Positions 8,635 to 17,539 of a stretch of DNA of 64,000 bases are shown here, in pieces. The notes beneath the pieces are model-generated. The model had not been told where the DNA came from. It did not search any database and saw only the letters and a program-made list of their open reading frames with translations. This stretch comes from Bacillus sp. BA3 (lineage in GTDB: Bacteria > Bacillota > Bacilli > Bacillales > DSM-1321): assembly GCA_002835675.1 (NCBI GenBank), contig PIZR01000010.1:1-64000 (forward strand). The letters are read 5' to 3'. The position numbers were made by a program, and so were the translations under genes. Each line of letters starts with the position of its first letter. The first letter of the stretch is position 1.

Positions 8635-10272
8635 ATGGCTAAAGAAATTAAATTTAGTGAAGAAGCTCGCCGCTCCATGCTTCGTGGTGTGGACGCACTT
8701 GCAGATGCAGTTAAAGTAACGCTTGGACCAAAAGGTCGTAACGTGGTTCTTGAGAAAAAATTCGGTTCACCGCTTATCACTAATGACGGTGTGACGATCG
8801 CTAAAGAAATCGAATTGGAAGATGCATTCGAAAACATGGGTGCGAAATTGGTTGCTGAAGTAGCAAGCAAAACAAACGACGTAGCTGGTGACGGTACAAC
8901 GACTGCAACGGTTCTTGCACAAGCGATGATCCGCGAAGGTCTTAAAAACGTAACAGCTGGTGCTAACCCAATGGGTATCCGTAAAGGAATCGAGAAAGCG
9001 GTCAATACTGCAATCGCAGAATTGAAAGCCATTTCCCAACCTGTTGAAAACAAAGAATCTATCGCACAAGTTGCTGCCATCTCTTCAGCTGATGAAGAAG
9101 TCGGCCAACTGATTGCGGAAGCAATGGAGCGCGTTGGTAACGACGGCGTCATCACAATCGAAGAGTCTAAAGGTTTCACAACTGAATTGGACGTAGTAGA
9201 AGGTATGCAGTTCGATCGCGGATATGCATCTCCATACATGGTTACTGATTCAGATAAAATGGAAGCTGTACTAGAAAATCCATATATCTTGATCACAGAT
9301 AAAAAAATCACGAATATCCAAGAAATCCTTCCTGTACTTGAGCAAGTTGTACAACAAGGTAAACCGCTATTATTAATTGCTGAAGATGTAGAAGGCGAAG
9401 CGCTTGCAACTCTTGTTGTGAACAAACTTCGTGGAACATTCAACGCTGTTGCGGTTAAAGCTCCTGGATTCGGTGACCGTCGTAAAGCAATGCTTGAAGA
9501 CATCGCAGCTCTTACAGGCGGCGAAGTAATCACTGAAGAAATCGGTCTTGACCTTAAATCTGCAACAATCGATTCATTAGGCCGTGCGTCTAAAGTGGTT
9601 GTTACAAAAGAAAATACAACGATCGTTGAAGGAGCTGGAGATACAGCTCAAATTCAAGCTCGTGTAAACCAAATCCGTGTTCAATTAGAAGAAACAACTT
9701 CTGAATTCGACCGTGAAAAATTACAAGAACGCCTTGCTAAATTAGCTGGTGGCGTAGCGGTAATTAAAGTCGGTGCAGCTACTGAAACAGAATTAAAAGA
9801 ACGTAAACTTCGTATTGAAGATGCATTGAACTCCACTCGTGCTGCTGTTGAAGAAGGTATCGTAGCCGGTGGTGGTACAGCACTTCTTAACGTATACAAT
9901 AAAATCGCTGAAATTCAAGCTGAAGGCGACGTAGCAACAGGCGTGAAAATCGTTCTTCGTGCCATCGAAGAGCCTGTTCGTCAAATCGCTCACAATGCTG
10001 GACTTGAAGGCTCTGTAATCGTAGAGCGCCTTAAAGGCGAAGCAGTAGGCACTGGCTTCAACGCAGCTACTGGACAATGGGTGAACATGATCGAATCCGG
10101 TATCGTCGATCCTACTAAAGTAACTCGTTCAGCTCTACAAAACGCTGGTTCTGTAGCAGCTATGTTCTTAACAACAGAAGCTGTTGTTGCTGACAAACCA
10201 GAACCTGCTGGCGCTGGCGGCATGGGCATGCCTGACATGGGCGGCATGGGCGGAATGGGCGGCATGATGTAA
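8635..10272 (+). CDS. groEL: Chaperonin GroEL
   Basis: A 545-residue GroEL with the ATP-binding motif GDGTTTATVLAQ near residue 86 and the C-terminal GGM-rich tail. It is strongly conserved, and AGGGAGGT precedes ATG. It is the last gene of the conserved block; beyond it the sequence turns into accessory DNA beginning with an integrase remnant. Confidence 0.99.
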   Translation: MAKEIKFSEEARRSMLRGVDALADAVKVTLGPKGRNVVLEKKFGSPLITNDGVTIAKEIELEDAFENMGAKLVAEVASKTNDVAGDGTTTATVLAQAMIREGLKNVTAGANPMGIRKGIEKAVNTAIAELKAISQPVENKESIAQVAAISSADEEVGQLIAEAMERVGNDGVITIEESKGFTTELDVVEGMQFDRGYASPYMVTDSDKMEAVLENPYILITDKKITNIQEILPVLEQVVQQGKPLLLIAEDVEGEALATLVVNKLRGTFNAVAVKAPGFGDRRKAMLEDIAALTGGEVITEEIGLDLKSATIDSLGRASKVVVTKENTTIVEGAGDTAQIQARVNQIRVQLEETTSEFDREKLQERLAKLAGGVAVIKVGAATETELKERKLRIEDALNSTRAAVEEGIVAGGGTALLNVYNKIAEIQAEGDVATGVKIVLRAIEEPVRQIAHNAGLEGSVIVERLKGEAVGTGFNAATGQWVNMIESGIVDPTKVTRSALQNAGSVAAMFLTTEAVVADKPEPAGAGGMGMPDMGGMGGMGGMM

Positions 10273-10325
10273 TCATCGCCTAGAACCCTTGGTATATAGG
10301 GGTTTGTAAGGTGGAGATTAGTGAA

Positions 10326-10346
10326 ATGCTAACTTTTTGCTAACTT
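10326..10346 (+). repeat. Direct repeat GCTAACTTT x2 beside the integrase remnant
   Basis: Two copies of GCTAACTTT lie between groEL and the 3' end of the integrase pseudogene. Short direct repeats like this can be arm-type integrase sites, but that is inference. A weak hairpin AACCC...GGGTT lies just upstream near 10283-10306. Confidence 0.4.
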
Positions 10347-10376
10347 TCAGTTTTTGAGACAATTTTACTTCAACAA

Positions 10377-11448
10377 TTAGAGGAGACCTTTCGTAAGTTC
10401 ACTGAACTTACGAAAGGTCTTTTCTTCAATATTTTTTGTCATATGAGCGTAAATGTTCATCGTCGTGTTTATATCTGAATGCCCTAATCTTTCTTGAATC
10501 TCTTTTACGCCTGCCCCAGCTTCAATGAGAAGGGATGTATGAGTATGTCTAAAGCTGTGGGGGGTAATATGCTTGTCTACATCCAAATGCTTCATTAAAC
10601 GCTGTAAACGCAATACCACTTGCTTCATAACCCTTGGATGTCCGATGTTTTCAGCAAAAATGAAATCTTGATTCTCATATACTAACCGTTGTTTCATTTT
10701 CAATTCCATCTGCTCACTCTTGTGGTGCTTTAAATAAGGCGACAAGTCCATCGTCAATCATGATTGTGCGGATTGACTTTTTTGTTTTTGGGGTTAGGAG
10801 TTGATAACCTGTACTTTTGTTATTTGGATTATAGTATGTTTTGGTGATTCTTATAGTTTTCTTAGTAAGGTCCAGTTCTGTCCATTTTAATGCTAACATT
10901 TCGCCTAAGCGCATACCGGTATATGCCAAAGTAGCAAAACATATATAGTCTAGATATAATCCTTGTTCTTTTGTGATACGTAGAAAGGTTTTCAGTTCAT
11001 TTAACTCAAGAAACTTTCCCTTAACCTCGTCTTCCTCGATATCCTCAACAGTCACATGCTTTTTGGGCATGACAAAACCATAGGTTGGATTTGTCTTTAT
11101 CAAGTCTTGCCTGATAGCATGCTTGAAGATCATATTTCCCGTCGTATGGATACTGTCAATATAGTTTTGGCTAAATCCCTTACTTAGATTGTTGATACGG
11201 GATTGATACATATGCTTTGTAATCTTACGTAGCGGAAGGTGTCCCCATGATGATACAAGGTGCTTCATAGCTATCCTACGGGCTCTAACACTACTCACTT
11301 TTACTTGAGTTCCATAGTATTCTAGCCATTCATTTGCAAAAGTTTCGAAAGTGATGTTTGACTCCCGAATTACTCCACCGTTTAAAATTGATTCTTCAAG
11401 TTTGTTCGCTGCTAGTTGTGCTTCCTTTTTTGTCCTAAATTTGAATTG
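10377..11448 (-). pseudogene. Tyrosine recombinase (phage/ICE-type integrase), frameshifted and 5'-truncated
   Basis: Two overlapping minus-strand frames encode one integrase. The 5' part (to about 10735) has an SAM-like domain with KEAQLAANKLEES and the catalytic Arg in LAYTGMRLGEMLALKW. The 3' part has HSFRHTHTSLL (HxxR), LGHSDINTTMNIYAH (including the nucleophile Tyr) and the tail. A single-base shift near 10735 joins IDDGLVAL to LKHHKSEQ. Upstream of 11298 the frame stays open to about 11448, where an in-frame stop and loss of similarity mark a missing N-terminus. All catalytic residues are visible, so inactivation looks recent. It converges on groEL. Confidence 0.85.
10383..10425 (-). 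terminator. 18-bp perfect hairpin at the end of the integrase
   Basis: AGACCTTTCGTAAGTTCA and its exact complement are separated by only a few bases. The hairpin sits inside the last integrase codons and is followed by TTTT on the + strand, so it may also end groESL transcription. Confidence 0.65.
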
Positions 11449-11499
11449 ATTGAAAAAGGGGAGTCCCCCGTGTCTTCCTCAATTGCACAGGTTGCAGCT

Positions 11500-11860
11500 T
11501 CTGTCGCTCTTGAAAAATGAGGAAATGACAACGGGAGAGTACGATGAATTTGAATGGACAGTAATTCAGCAGTCCAAAGATCAAGGCTTCAACAGCTTCG
11601 AAATTTCGATAGGGTTGCGTGAGGACTGTTTTAAAAGCGGCAAGGGTGTTTATGGTATTTGAGGTGCTTAAAAAGTCAGGTGAAGTAATCAAGACGCAAC
11701 CACCCGTAGAACTTTTGGAAGAAGAGCAGTTCGATCAGCAATTTACAGTCACCATGGTAACAACAGAATCGAGTGAAGAGATAAAGAAAAAAACATGAAG
11801 GTTTCCGAAGTGGATCAGGTTGTTGTAAATGCCCTTGATTTTGAAGGCTTGAGGCATGCT
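11500..11860 (+). pseudogene. cheA fragment (P2, CheY-binding domain)
   Basis: A first frame reads EYDEFEWTVIQQSKDQGF and runs to KGVY. A small deletion then shifts the frame to MVFEVLKKSGEVIKTQPP, and a second ORF beginning at 11794 continues MKVSEVDQVVVNAL. Joined, these resemble the P2 domain of the chemotaxis kinase CheA, which has YDEFE, VYMVFE and GEV.KT motifs in this order. The P1, dimerisation, kinase and CheW-like domains are absent. It is flanked by an integrase and a kinase gene, so it is a stranded fragment. Family recognition is from memory of CheA sequences. Confidence 0.65.
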
Positions 11861-12438
11861 TATTTTTTATCAATCACTAAGTTTTTCCATTCCTTATATA
11901 AGGATGGGCGAAGCTTTTTCACATGTTCCAAAAACTCTTCCAAAAATCCAATCTTTTTTAAATCAGTCAACAATTTAGTAGGGACAGATCTGACCGTATT
12001 AAATGCCCTCTTAAGGTCAATTATTTTTATTTCCCCTAGTTCATTGAAAAAAATGTGGCGAACCTCAATATCTAGTCTCGTAAAACCCACAGTTTTCATT
12101 TCATCCAGCATCGATAATATTTTCCCCACAATTGCCTCTGAGAGTTTTTTCTCTTTTTTTAAATAATGCTTAAGATTATAACCTTTCACAAACTCCATCA
12201 CTATATAGTTAGAACCATATTCATATAATTTAGGAATAATTGGAGACGATTGTCCTTTTTGCAGTGCATTTAATTCCTTTTTTTGTGTGTCTTCATTAAC
12301 AAAAATTTTGACGCACTTCTGAGGGGGCAATTGAAAGACGGATCCATCTGCCCCCTTTCCAAGCATTGTGTAACCACTCAGGTCTTGAACGGTTACAACG
12401 CCTTTTTTCATGGCTGCTATTTTTTCAAAATCATTCAT
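11860..12438 (-). CDS. Small Ser/Thr kinase-like protein (YrzF type)
   Basis: A 192-residue protein with a reduced protein-kinase fold: a Gly-rich LGKGADGSVFQL near residue 27, the lysine in CVKIFV near 44, the hinge IVMEFVKGYNLKHYL near 85, and IKIIDLKRAF near 140 in place of DFG. The catalytic loop reads LDIEVRHIFF instead of HRDxxxxN, so activity is doubtful. Length and style resemble B. subtilis YrzF. AAAGGAGA precedes ATG 12438. It lies downstream of a spore-coat-like glycan cluster on the same strand. Confidence 0.6.
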   Translation of the reverse strand: MNDFEKIAAMKKGVVTVQDLSGYTMLGKGADGSVFQLPPQKCVKIFVNEDTQKKELNALQKGQSSPIIPKLYEYGSNYIVMEFVKGYNLKHYLKKEKKLSEAIVGKILSMLDEMKTVGFTRLDIEVRHIFFNELGEIKIIDLKRAFNTVRSVPTKLLTDLKKIGFLEEFLEHVKKLRPSLYKEWKNLVIDKK

Positions 12439-12484
12439 TTCTGATCTCCTTTTTTTCGATATTTCTTCAAATGCGCCTATAATT

Positions 12485-13161
12485 TTAAAAACCTTTATAA
12501 TACTTTAAAGTTTCATTTAATCCAGCTTTCAAATCATAAGCCGGATTACACAAAATCCCTTGTCTGCTCTCCATCTCCAAAAAAATGGGAGATTCCCCAT
12601 TAAGGATTTTCTTAAAAAATAGAAATCACTCCCACTTCTCCTTTTGAAGTTTGGCGGGGACCATAAACATTGGCATATCTTAGAATGGTAAAAGGTACGT
12701 TATGAAGTATGTTAAATATTTGAATATACATTTCTAATACCATAATAGGATTGAGGTTGAATGGAAAGTGTTTCCATTATACTACAATCGTCTTTTTCTC
12801 CGTATACTGCACAAGATGAGGAAAGTATGAATTTTTTCACATCGTACTTTTTGCAGCATTCAAGCAAACGAATCGTTCCAAGAATATTTTGATTAGCATC
12901 CTCAACTGGATTTTGTATCGAGTAGGCAACATCCACTTGTGCCGCTAAATGGATCACTACATCCGGTTTTTCTCGAGCAAAAACATCTTCTATTTGTGGT
13001 GAAGAAATGTCCAGGTCAATGAAACAAACGTGAGAAGGCACATTTTCTCGTTTACCTGAACGTAAATTATCCACTACTAGCGGTTCATAACCTGATTGAA
13101 TTAATAAATCGACAACATGTGAACCAATAAATCCAGCTCCGCCTGTAACGAGTACCTTCAT
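12485..13161 (-). pseudogene. NAD-dependent sugar epimerase (GalE-like), frameshifted with internal deletion
   Basis: The intact first 149 codons begin MKVLVTGGAGFIGSHVVDLL (Rossmann GxxGxxG) and contain HLAAQVDV and SSSCAVYGE. The active-site region SYYGIR lacks the usual YxxxK and then runs into another frame encoding FTILRYANVYGPRQ. A third piece ends LNETLKYYKGF at about 12485. The middle of the enzyme is deleted and at least two frame breaks are visible. A YtcB-like epimerase is expected in spore-coat polysaccharide clusters, so this is probably a dead member of the operon beside it. Confidence 0.85.
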
Positions 13162-13256
13162 CCGGACTCACAACTATCATCTATATATATGAGAAGACCG
13201 TATAATATTTTACATGCATAAAACTCCTTTATAGTATTATGAATTCGTGCGATGCA

Positions 13257-14330
13257 CTAATATAACCCAAGTTCTTTTCCCCAAACCTCAATTTTTTCAA
13301 GGTATCTCTTGAGAAGAGTGCTTTTTCCTCCATCCAACACCTTTTGCAAATGGCTAGAAAGCTTTTTTTCTAGGGTTCTTTGTAAATACGCCTTTTTAAG
13401 AAGATTCAGTGGATCCTCACTGAAGGTTATCCCATATTTTAGCATTTCTTGGCAATAAACTTGCACACATTGACTTCGAATCTCCTCTTCGCTTTGTTGC
13501 CAATCCCAGCGAAAATCTATTAATAATTCGACTAGAACGACCAAATCATACCAGCAAGGATAATGCTTCGCTGACTCCCAATCAATCAAAGAGACTTTCC
13601 AGTTCTCCTCATCATCATTCGCATTTTCACAGCAAATATTGTGGACATGGAGGTCGCCATGGATCAGACACTGGCCAGATTTAGTAATTTCGGGGAAAAA
13701 AACCGGACCTTTTTTTAATATTCTTTTGATAATTTTATACCTTGGTTCCACCAATTCTTTTAAGTTAGGATCTTTCATTGCCAAATCTAGGTTTTCCATT
13801 GCTTTTTTGACCCCTTTAGTCCTTTCCTTTACCTTCTCCTCAGAATCAAAATGGGGAAGAGAGGCGTCGAAAAGATCTGCATGCCTCACAAATTGATTAT
13901 CAAAGGTTTTGGCATGAAACTTTGCCACCGTGGGGATAATTCGTTCCAAATGATTTGGAGCTAATTTTATTTGTCCTCGTAACGGCTTCAAACATTCAGT
14001 AAACATCCATGTTTCATTCCCATTTACATTCGGTTCAAGCCAATACAAACGCGGCATAATCTCGTGATAAATGTAATAAGCTTTTTGATACATATTAATT
14101 TCCAACCTATGATTTTCTTTCAGTGGCAGTTTGTATATTTTTAGCACAATGGGAATGAACTCCGTGCCATCAGTTAGAACCAACTTCCAAATACTTGTCT
14201 TTTCACGTGAATTTTTGAGGCATTCTATTCTTTCTTCCACTAATTTCACTTTTTTTCCAAGGACATTTTCAAGCTTTTTTTCCCAATCAAATTGTTTCCA
14301 ACGGCTAAGAATTTCTTCTATACTATTCAA
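13257..14330 (-). CDS. Aminoglycoside-phosphotransferase-fold protein (CotS-like)
   Basis: A 357-residue APH-fold protein. The catalytic loop is CLIHGDLHVHN near residue 223, and the metal-binding segment SLIDWESAKHYPCWYDL lies near 246. TTG 14330 is chosen because GGGAGGG lies upstream. Members of this family in Bacillus include the spore coat proteins CotS and CotI, found next to glycosyltransferases as here. The substrate is unknown. It is the fourth gene of a minus-strand cluster starting at 17516. Confidence 0.75.
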   Translation of the reverse strand: MNSIEEILSRWKQFDWEKKLENVLGKKVKLVEERIECLKNSREKTSIWKLVLTDGTEFIPIVLKIYKLPLKENHRLEINMYQKAYYIYHEIMPRLYWLEPNVNGNETWMFTECLKPLRGQIKLAPNHLERIIPTVAKFHAKTFDNQFVRHADLFDASLPHFDSEEKVKERTKGVKKAMENLDLAMKDPNLKELVEPRYKIIKRILKKGPVFFPEITKSGQCLIHGDLHVHNICCENANDDEENWKVSLIDWESAKHYPCWYDLVVLVELLIDFRWDWQQSEEEIRSQCVQVYCQEMLKYGITFSEDPLNLLKKAYLQRTLEKKLSSHLQKVLDGGKSTLLKRYLEKIEVWGKELGLY

Positions 14331-14360
14331 ATAGAAAGTTCCCTCCCTCTTTTATCATTT

Positions 14361-15539
14361 TTACTGTCTCCCCCATAAATTTCGCAAATGGGAAACAAAA
14401 CTCCGAACAAATGGAAGAGGGTCATTCCAAGCAAAGAGAGCCTCAACCTTTTTTCCATATAAGCTCTTTATCCACTCAACGAACCTCATTTCCCCATTTT
14501 TTTGTTTTTGGCGAAAGGAAAGAAAATCACGGACGAAGTAAACCCATTTGACCCCTTCTTTCTGCTCTGTCACTGGTGATGGATTTTGCCCGGTAAGGGA
14601 TAAATAATACAAGTAAGCCAAATTAACCCCACAAGCAATCGATAATGCTTGAGTTAAACCTATTCTTGAATTGATTTCGATAAATTTCAGTTTCCCATCT
14701 CTTGGATCCCGTTTAAATTCGGCAATAGCCAAGCCTTTGAATTGAATATCTTTTAGAAAGGTAGTAGCAAGTTGAATGACTTCTTCATCCCTAACACTTA
14801 GGGCAAGAGCAGTGGATCCAAAATGAGGGGGAAATTGATGTAATTTTTGGTTCATCCACAAGCCAATTAAATTCATTTGTTCGTCAAAAAAAGTCTTGAC
14901 GGAATAAATACAATCCTCCGCACCAGGAATGACTTCCTGGATCATTAGTTCACCGTATGGGCGATAAAAAAGGTATTCTTCTCTCAATTGGGAAGGACGT
15001 TCTACTACAATGGCTTTCTTATAAAGACGATGATCGATATTTGAGCGGAAATGAGAAGAATAAACTGGTTTTAATATACAAGGGAAGGTAATTTGATTGA
15101 TAATTTGCTCAAATTGTTCTTCATTATTTATAGCGTAAGTTTTGGGGCATGGCACATTTGATTTCATGGCCAATTCATACGTTAATCTTTTATCTAATAC
15201 AGCTTCGACCAGTGTGAGATTAGGTAATAGAAACCGATAGTAGTGTGAAAGGACAAATCTGTTTTTTGAAATAAACTGAACAAAGTCATCAGAACCCGCA
15301 TACAGGACTGGCTTTTGTCCAAACTTTTGCGACAGTCTAGTAAGAAATAGTATTAATGCTGGTCCCTCACTAACTGGATTCGGACAAATTCCGCAAGTGG
15401 CAAACCAAGTTTTACCGATTTCATATTTTCCGCTCGTATCAAACGCATATACCTTTATCCCTTCTTTCGCTAAACTCCTCACAATCCCTATACCGGTTGC
15501 ACTTAGATCAAGAACAACGGCTGGAACATCATGTAGCAT
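14361..15539 (-). CDS. ATP-grasp domain protein
   Basis: A 392-residue ATP-grasp enzyme. The N-terminal Rossmann-like part starts PAVVLDLSATGIGIVRSL. The ATP-grasp core has FPCILKPVYSSHF near residue 165, the segment LMIQEVIPGAEDCIYSV near 210, and LKFIEINSRIGLTQALS near 290, supplying the expected Lys and metal-binding Glu/Asn. ATG 15539 has AAGGAGG seven bases upstream; the longer frame adds 14 residues with no binding site. Such enzymes ligate carboxylates to amines. The substrate is not evident, but gene context suggests a cell- or spore-surface polymer. Confidence 0.8.
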   Translation of the reverse strand: MLHDVPAVVLDLSATGIGIVRSLAKEGIKVYAFDTSGKYEIGKTWFATCGICPNPVSEGPALILFLTRLSQKFGQKPVLYAGSDDFVQFISKNRFVLSHYYRFLLPNLTLVEAVLDKRLTYELAMKSNVPCPKTYAINNEEQFEQIINQITFPCILKPVYSSHFRSNIDHRLYKKAIVVERPSQLREEYLFYRPYGELMIQEVIPGAEDCIYSVKTFFDEQMNLIGLWMNQKLHQFPPHFGSTALALSVRDEEVIQLATTFLKDIQFKGLAIAEFKRDPRDGKLKFIEINSRIGLTQALSIACGVNLAYLYYLSLTGQNPSPVTEQKEGVKWVYFVRDFLSFRQKQKNGEMRFVEWIKSLYGKKVEALFAWNDPLPFVRSFVSHLRNLWGRQ

Positions 15540-15552
15540 GCTCTTTCCTCCT

Positions 15553-16869
15553 TCAAAATAATGATTGATAGATTTTTTCAACCTTTTTGACCATGTTACT
15601 AGTGGTTAAATGTTTTAGTGCAAATGCCTGTGCATTGCGTGCTAATTCTTTTCTAATTGATTTTTTTCGTAATAAGAGCGATAACTTTTTTGCAAGCTTC
15701 TTTGGGTTAGCTGGTTCAACAATAAATCCTGAATAATTATTTTTAATAATTTCCGGGATTCCGCCACAATTGGTAGTAATAATTGCTTGTTTGGTAAACA
15801 TTGCCTCAATAATTGAGATTGGCAGCGTATCGCTTGTGGTTGGCAGAATAAATATGTCTGATTCACTTAGCAATTTAGGTATGTCTTCTCTGCTGCCTAA
15901 AAAGGAAACGTTTTTCAATTCCAACTCATTAACCTGCTTCTCGAGCTGCTTTCTCATCTCACCATCGCCTACTATCCGGACTTCTACATCTCTCAGCTTG
16001 TCTTTAATAAGCGCAAGGGCTTCAAATAGGTACATATGACCTTTACGTGGTCGAAGGCGTGCAACACAAGTTATCACCATGTTAGATTGGCTTTTTTTCC
16101 TTTTCTTCTGAATATTCCATCCACCAAAATCAATTCCAGTATAAACAGTGGTCATTTTAGATTCCTCCGCACCTAAATTTATTAGAATTGGGCGAAAGAC
16201 ATCACAAACGATGATTAATTGATTAGCATTTTTAATGGCTTGTCTGTCAATGGCCGAAAAATAGATTTCCTCAACCGACCCTTTTTCCATCAAGTTAAAC
16301 TTTAATCTGTTGTGGGTCATAAATCCATGAGGTGTAAAAAGAAGAGGTTTTTGAAGGGATCGGTTTAGTATCCCTATTACATTAGCTGTATATCGATCTT
16401 GTGCGTGGATAATATCATATTGCTCCAGGTCAATATCCTTTAACATCGTATAGTAACTATATAGTTTGCTAATGTTGTGTAGAATTTTTCCATTACAGCT
16501 GCCATACCGATTGATAAAAAAATGTGTAAATTCCTCAGAATATCTAGTTCGTAATACCTCCATTTCTTTAGATGGAAAATGATTTGGTGCTATTACATGG
16601 ACACTATGACCTAATTTTTCCAAGCCGTTTTTAAGTGTTGTGATATAGTTTTGCAGTCCACCGATACTTGGATACTCCCAAAACGTTGTGATTAATATTT
16701 TCATTTTTTTGTTTTGAATTTCTGCTGAATGGATTCGCTGCCTTTCTACCACTTGTTCTTCTTCAAATATTTCATTAATCTCATAATATTGATCCATAGC
16801 TGAGATTAGGTAAGGAAAAAGAGTCGGCACAAAATGCTGGTCCTTTTGATGTTTTCCTGTCACTTCCAC
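15553..16869 (-). CDS. GT4-family glycosyltransferase
   Basis: A protein of up to 438 residues with a GT-B fold. The canonical N-terminus ILITTFWEYPSIGGLQNYI lies near residue 58. The donor-binding half contains RLRPRKGHMYLFEAL, FLGSREDIPKLLSESDIFILPT and EAMFTKQAIITTNCGGIPEII, which carries the E-x7-E type motif. The first ~54 residues are an unusual non-conserved extension. GTG 16863 has better spacing from AAGGAGG than GTG 16869. It overlaps the PIG-L stop and is followed 13 bases later by the ATP-grasp gene. It resembles CotSA/YtcC glycosyltransferases. Confidence 0.85.
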   Translation of the reverse strand: MEVTGKHQKDQHFVPTLFPYLISAMDQYYEINEIFEEEQVVERQRIHSAEIQNKKMKILITTFWEYPSIGGLQNYITTLKNGLEKLGHSVHVIAPNHFPSKEMEVLRTRYSEEFTHFFINRYGSCNGKILHNISKLYSYYTMLKDIDLEQYDIIHAQDRYTANVIGILNRSLQKPLLFTPHGFMTHNRLKFNLMEKGSVEEIYFSAIDRQAIKNANQLIIVCDVFRPILINLGAEESKMTTVYTGIDFGGWNIQKKRKKSQSNMVITCVARLRPRKGHMYLFEALALIKDKLRDVEVRIVGDGEMRKQLEKQVNELELKNVSFLGSREDIPKLLSESDIFILPTTSDTLPISIIEAMFTKQAIITTNCGGIPEIIKNNYSGFIVEPANPKKLAKKLSLLLRKKSIRKELARNAQAFALKHLTTSNMVKKVEKIYQSLF

Positions 16870-17516
16870 ACCCTCCTTATGATTTCAAAAGCTTCTGCGA
16901 ATTCGACCCCAACCGTCATTCCCCTGACCCGCGCTAAATATTTCACTCCGTCATATGAACGTGGATGAGGGAATGGTCTCATTTCTATATCATAATGGTG
17001 AAGAGATTGTAGCTTGTCATCGATGGTATCTGTAATATCCACAAAATAATTGGGTTTGAATTCCTTATCATTCGTATGCTGGCTCCATTCACTGGAAGAA
17101 ACCGTTTCAAAACAAAGGATCTCAATCGGTTGTTTTCCAGGCAACGGCCGGGCTGCTGTGATGACTGCTTGAAACAAAATTTGATGGTCTTTGTTTGTAT
17201 CTCCATAATGATGAGTGAAAATTATAGAAGGTTTATGCTTATCCAATAGAGCTTCAATCGCTTTGGCGATTTTGTGAAGAGGAATTGTTTCCAACAATAG
17301 ATTGGGGAATTCCAAAAATAGGACCTCGTCTACCCCTAAGTGTTTGTTAGCTTGCTGCATTAATGGCTGAATGTGCTGCTCCTCTTCCTTACGTCCCTTG
17401 GCGGCAATCACTGTGATTACCTTATAGCCATGATTAATTAATTTCTTTATCGTTCCGCCGCTTCCAAGAATTTCATCATCGGGATGAGCGGCAATCACTA
17501 GAACATTCATACTCAT
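16860..17516 (-). CDS. PIG-L (LmbE) family N-acetyl deacetylase
   Basis: A 218-residue zinc deacetylase. AAHPDDEILGSGGTI at residues 9-23 holds the His-Asp-Asp zinc/catalytic motif, and FTHHYGDTNKDHQ near residue 100 supplies the second HxxH-like element. These enzymes deacetylate N-acetylglucosaminyl conjugates such as the bacillithiol precursor or surface sugars. It is the first gene of the deacetylase-GT4-ATP-grasp-APH cluster, so a sugar-modifying role is likely. It is not necessarily BshB. Confidence 0.85.
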   Translation of the reverse strand: MSMNVLVIAAHPDDEILGSGGTIKKLINHGYKVITVIAAKGRKEEEQHIQPLMQQANKHLGVDEVLFLEFPNLLLETIPLHKIAKAIEALLDKHKPSIIFTHHYGDTNKDHQILFQAVITAARPLPGKQPIEILCFETVSSSEWSQHTNDKEFKPNYFVDITDTIDDKLQSLHHYDIEMRPFPHPRSYDGVKYLARVRGMTVGVEFAEAFEIIRRVWK

Positions 17517-17539
17517 TCAGATCCCTCAACTCCATTTAA

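Noticed and set aside
8589..9533. 314-codon minus frame opposite groEL
   Set aside because: It is an antisense shadow caused by groEL codon bias, with Ser/Thr-rich low-complexity translation and no ribosome binding site.
11435..11692. 85-codon minus frame
   Set aside because: It lies opposite the cheA-like fragment and has no start signal or domain.
16860..17516. BshB bacillithiol deacetylase
   Set aside because: The PIG-L family fits, but the neighbours are surface-glycan genes and bshA is not adjacent, so the specific name is not supported.
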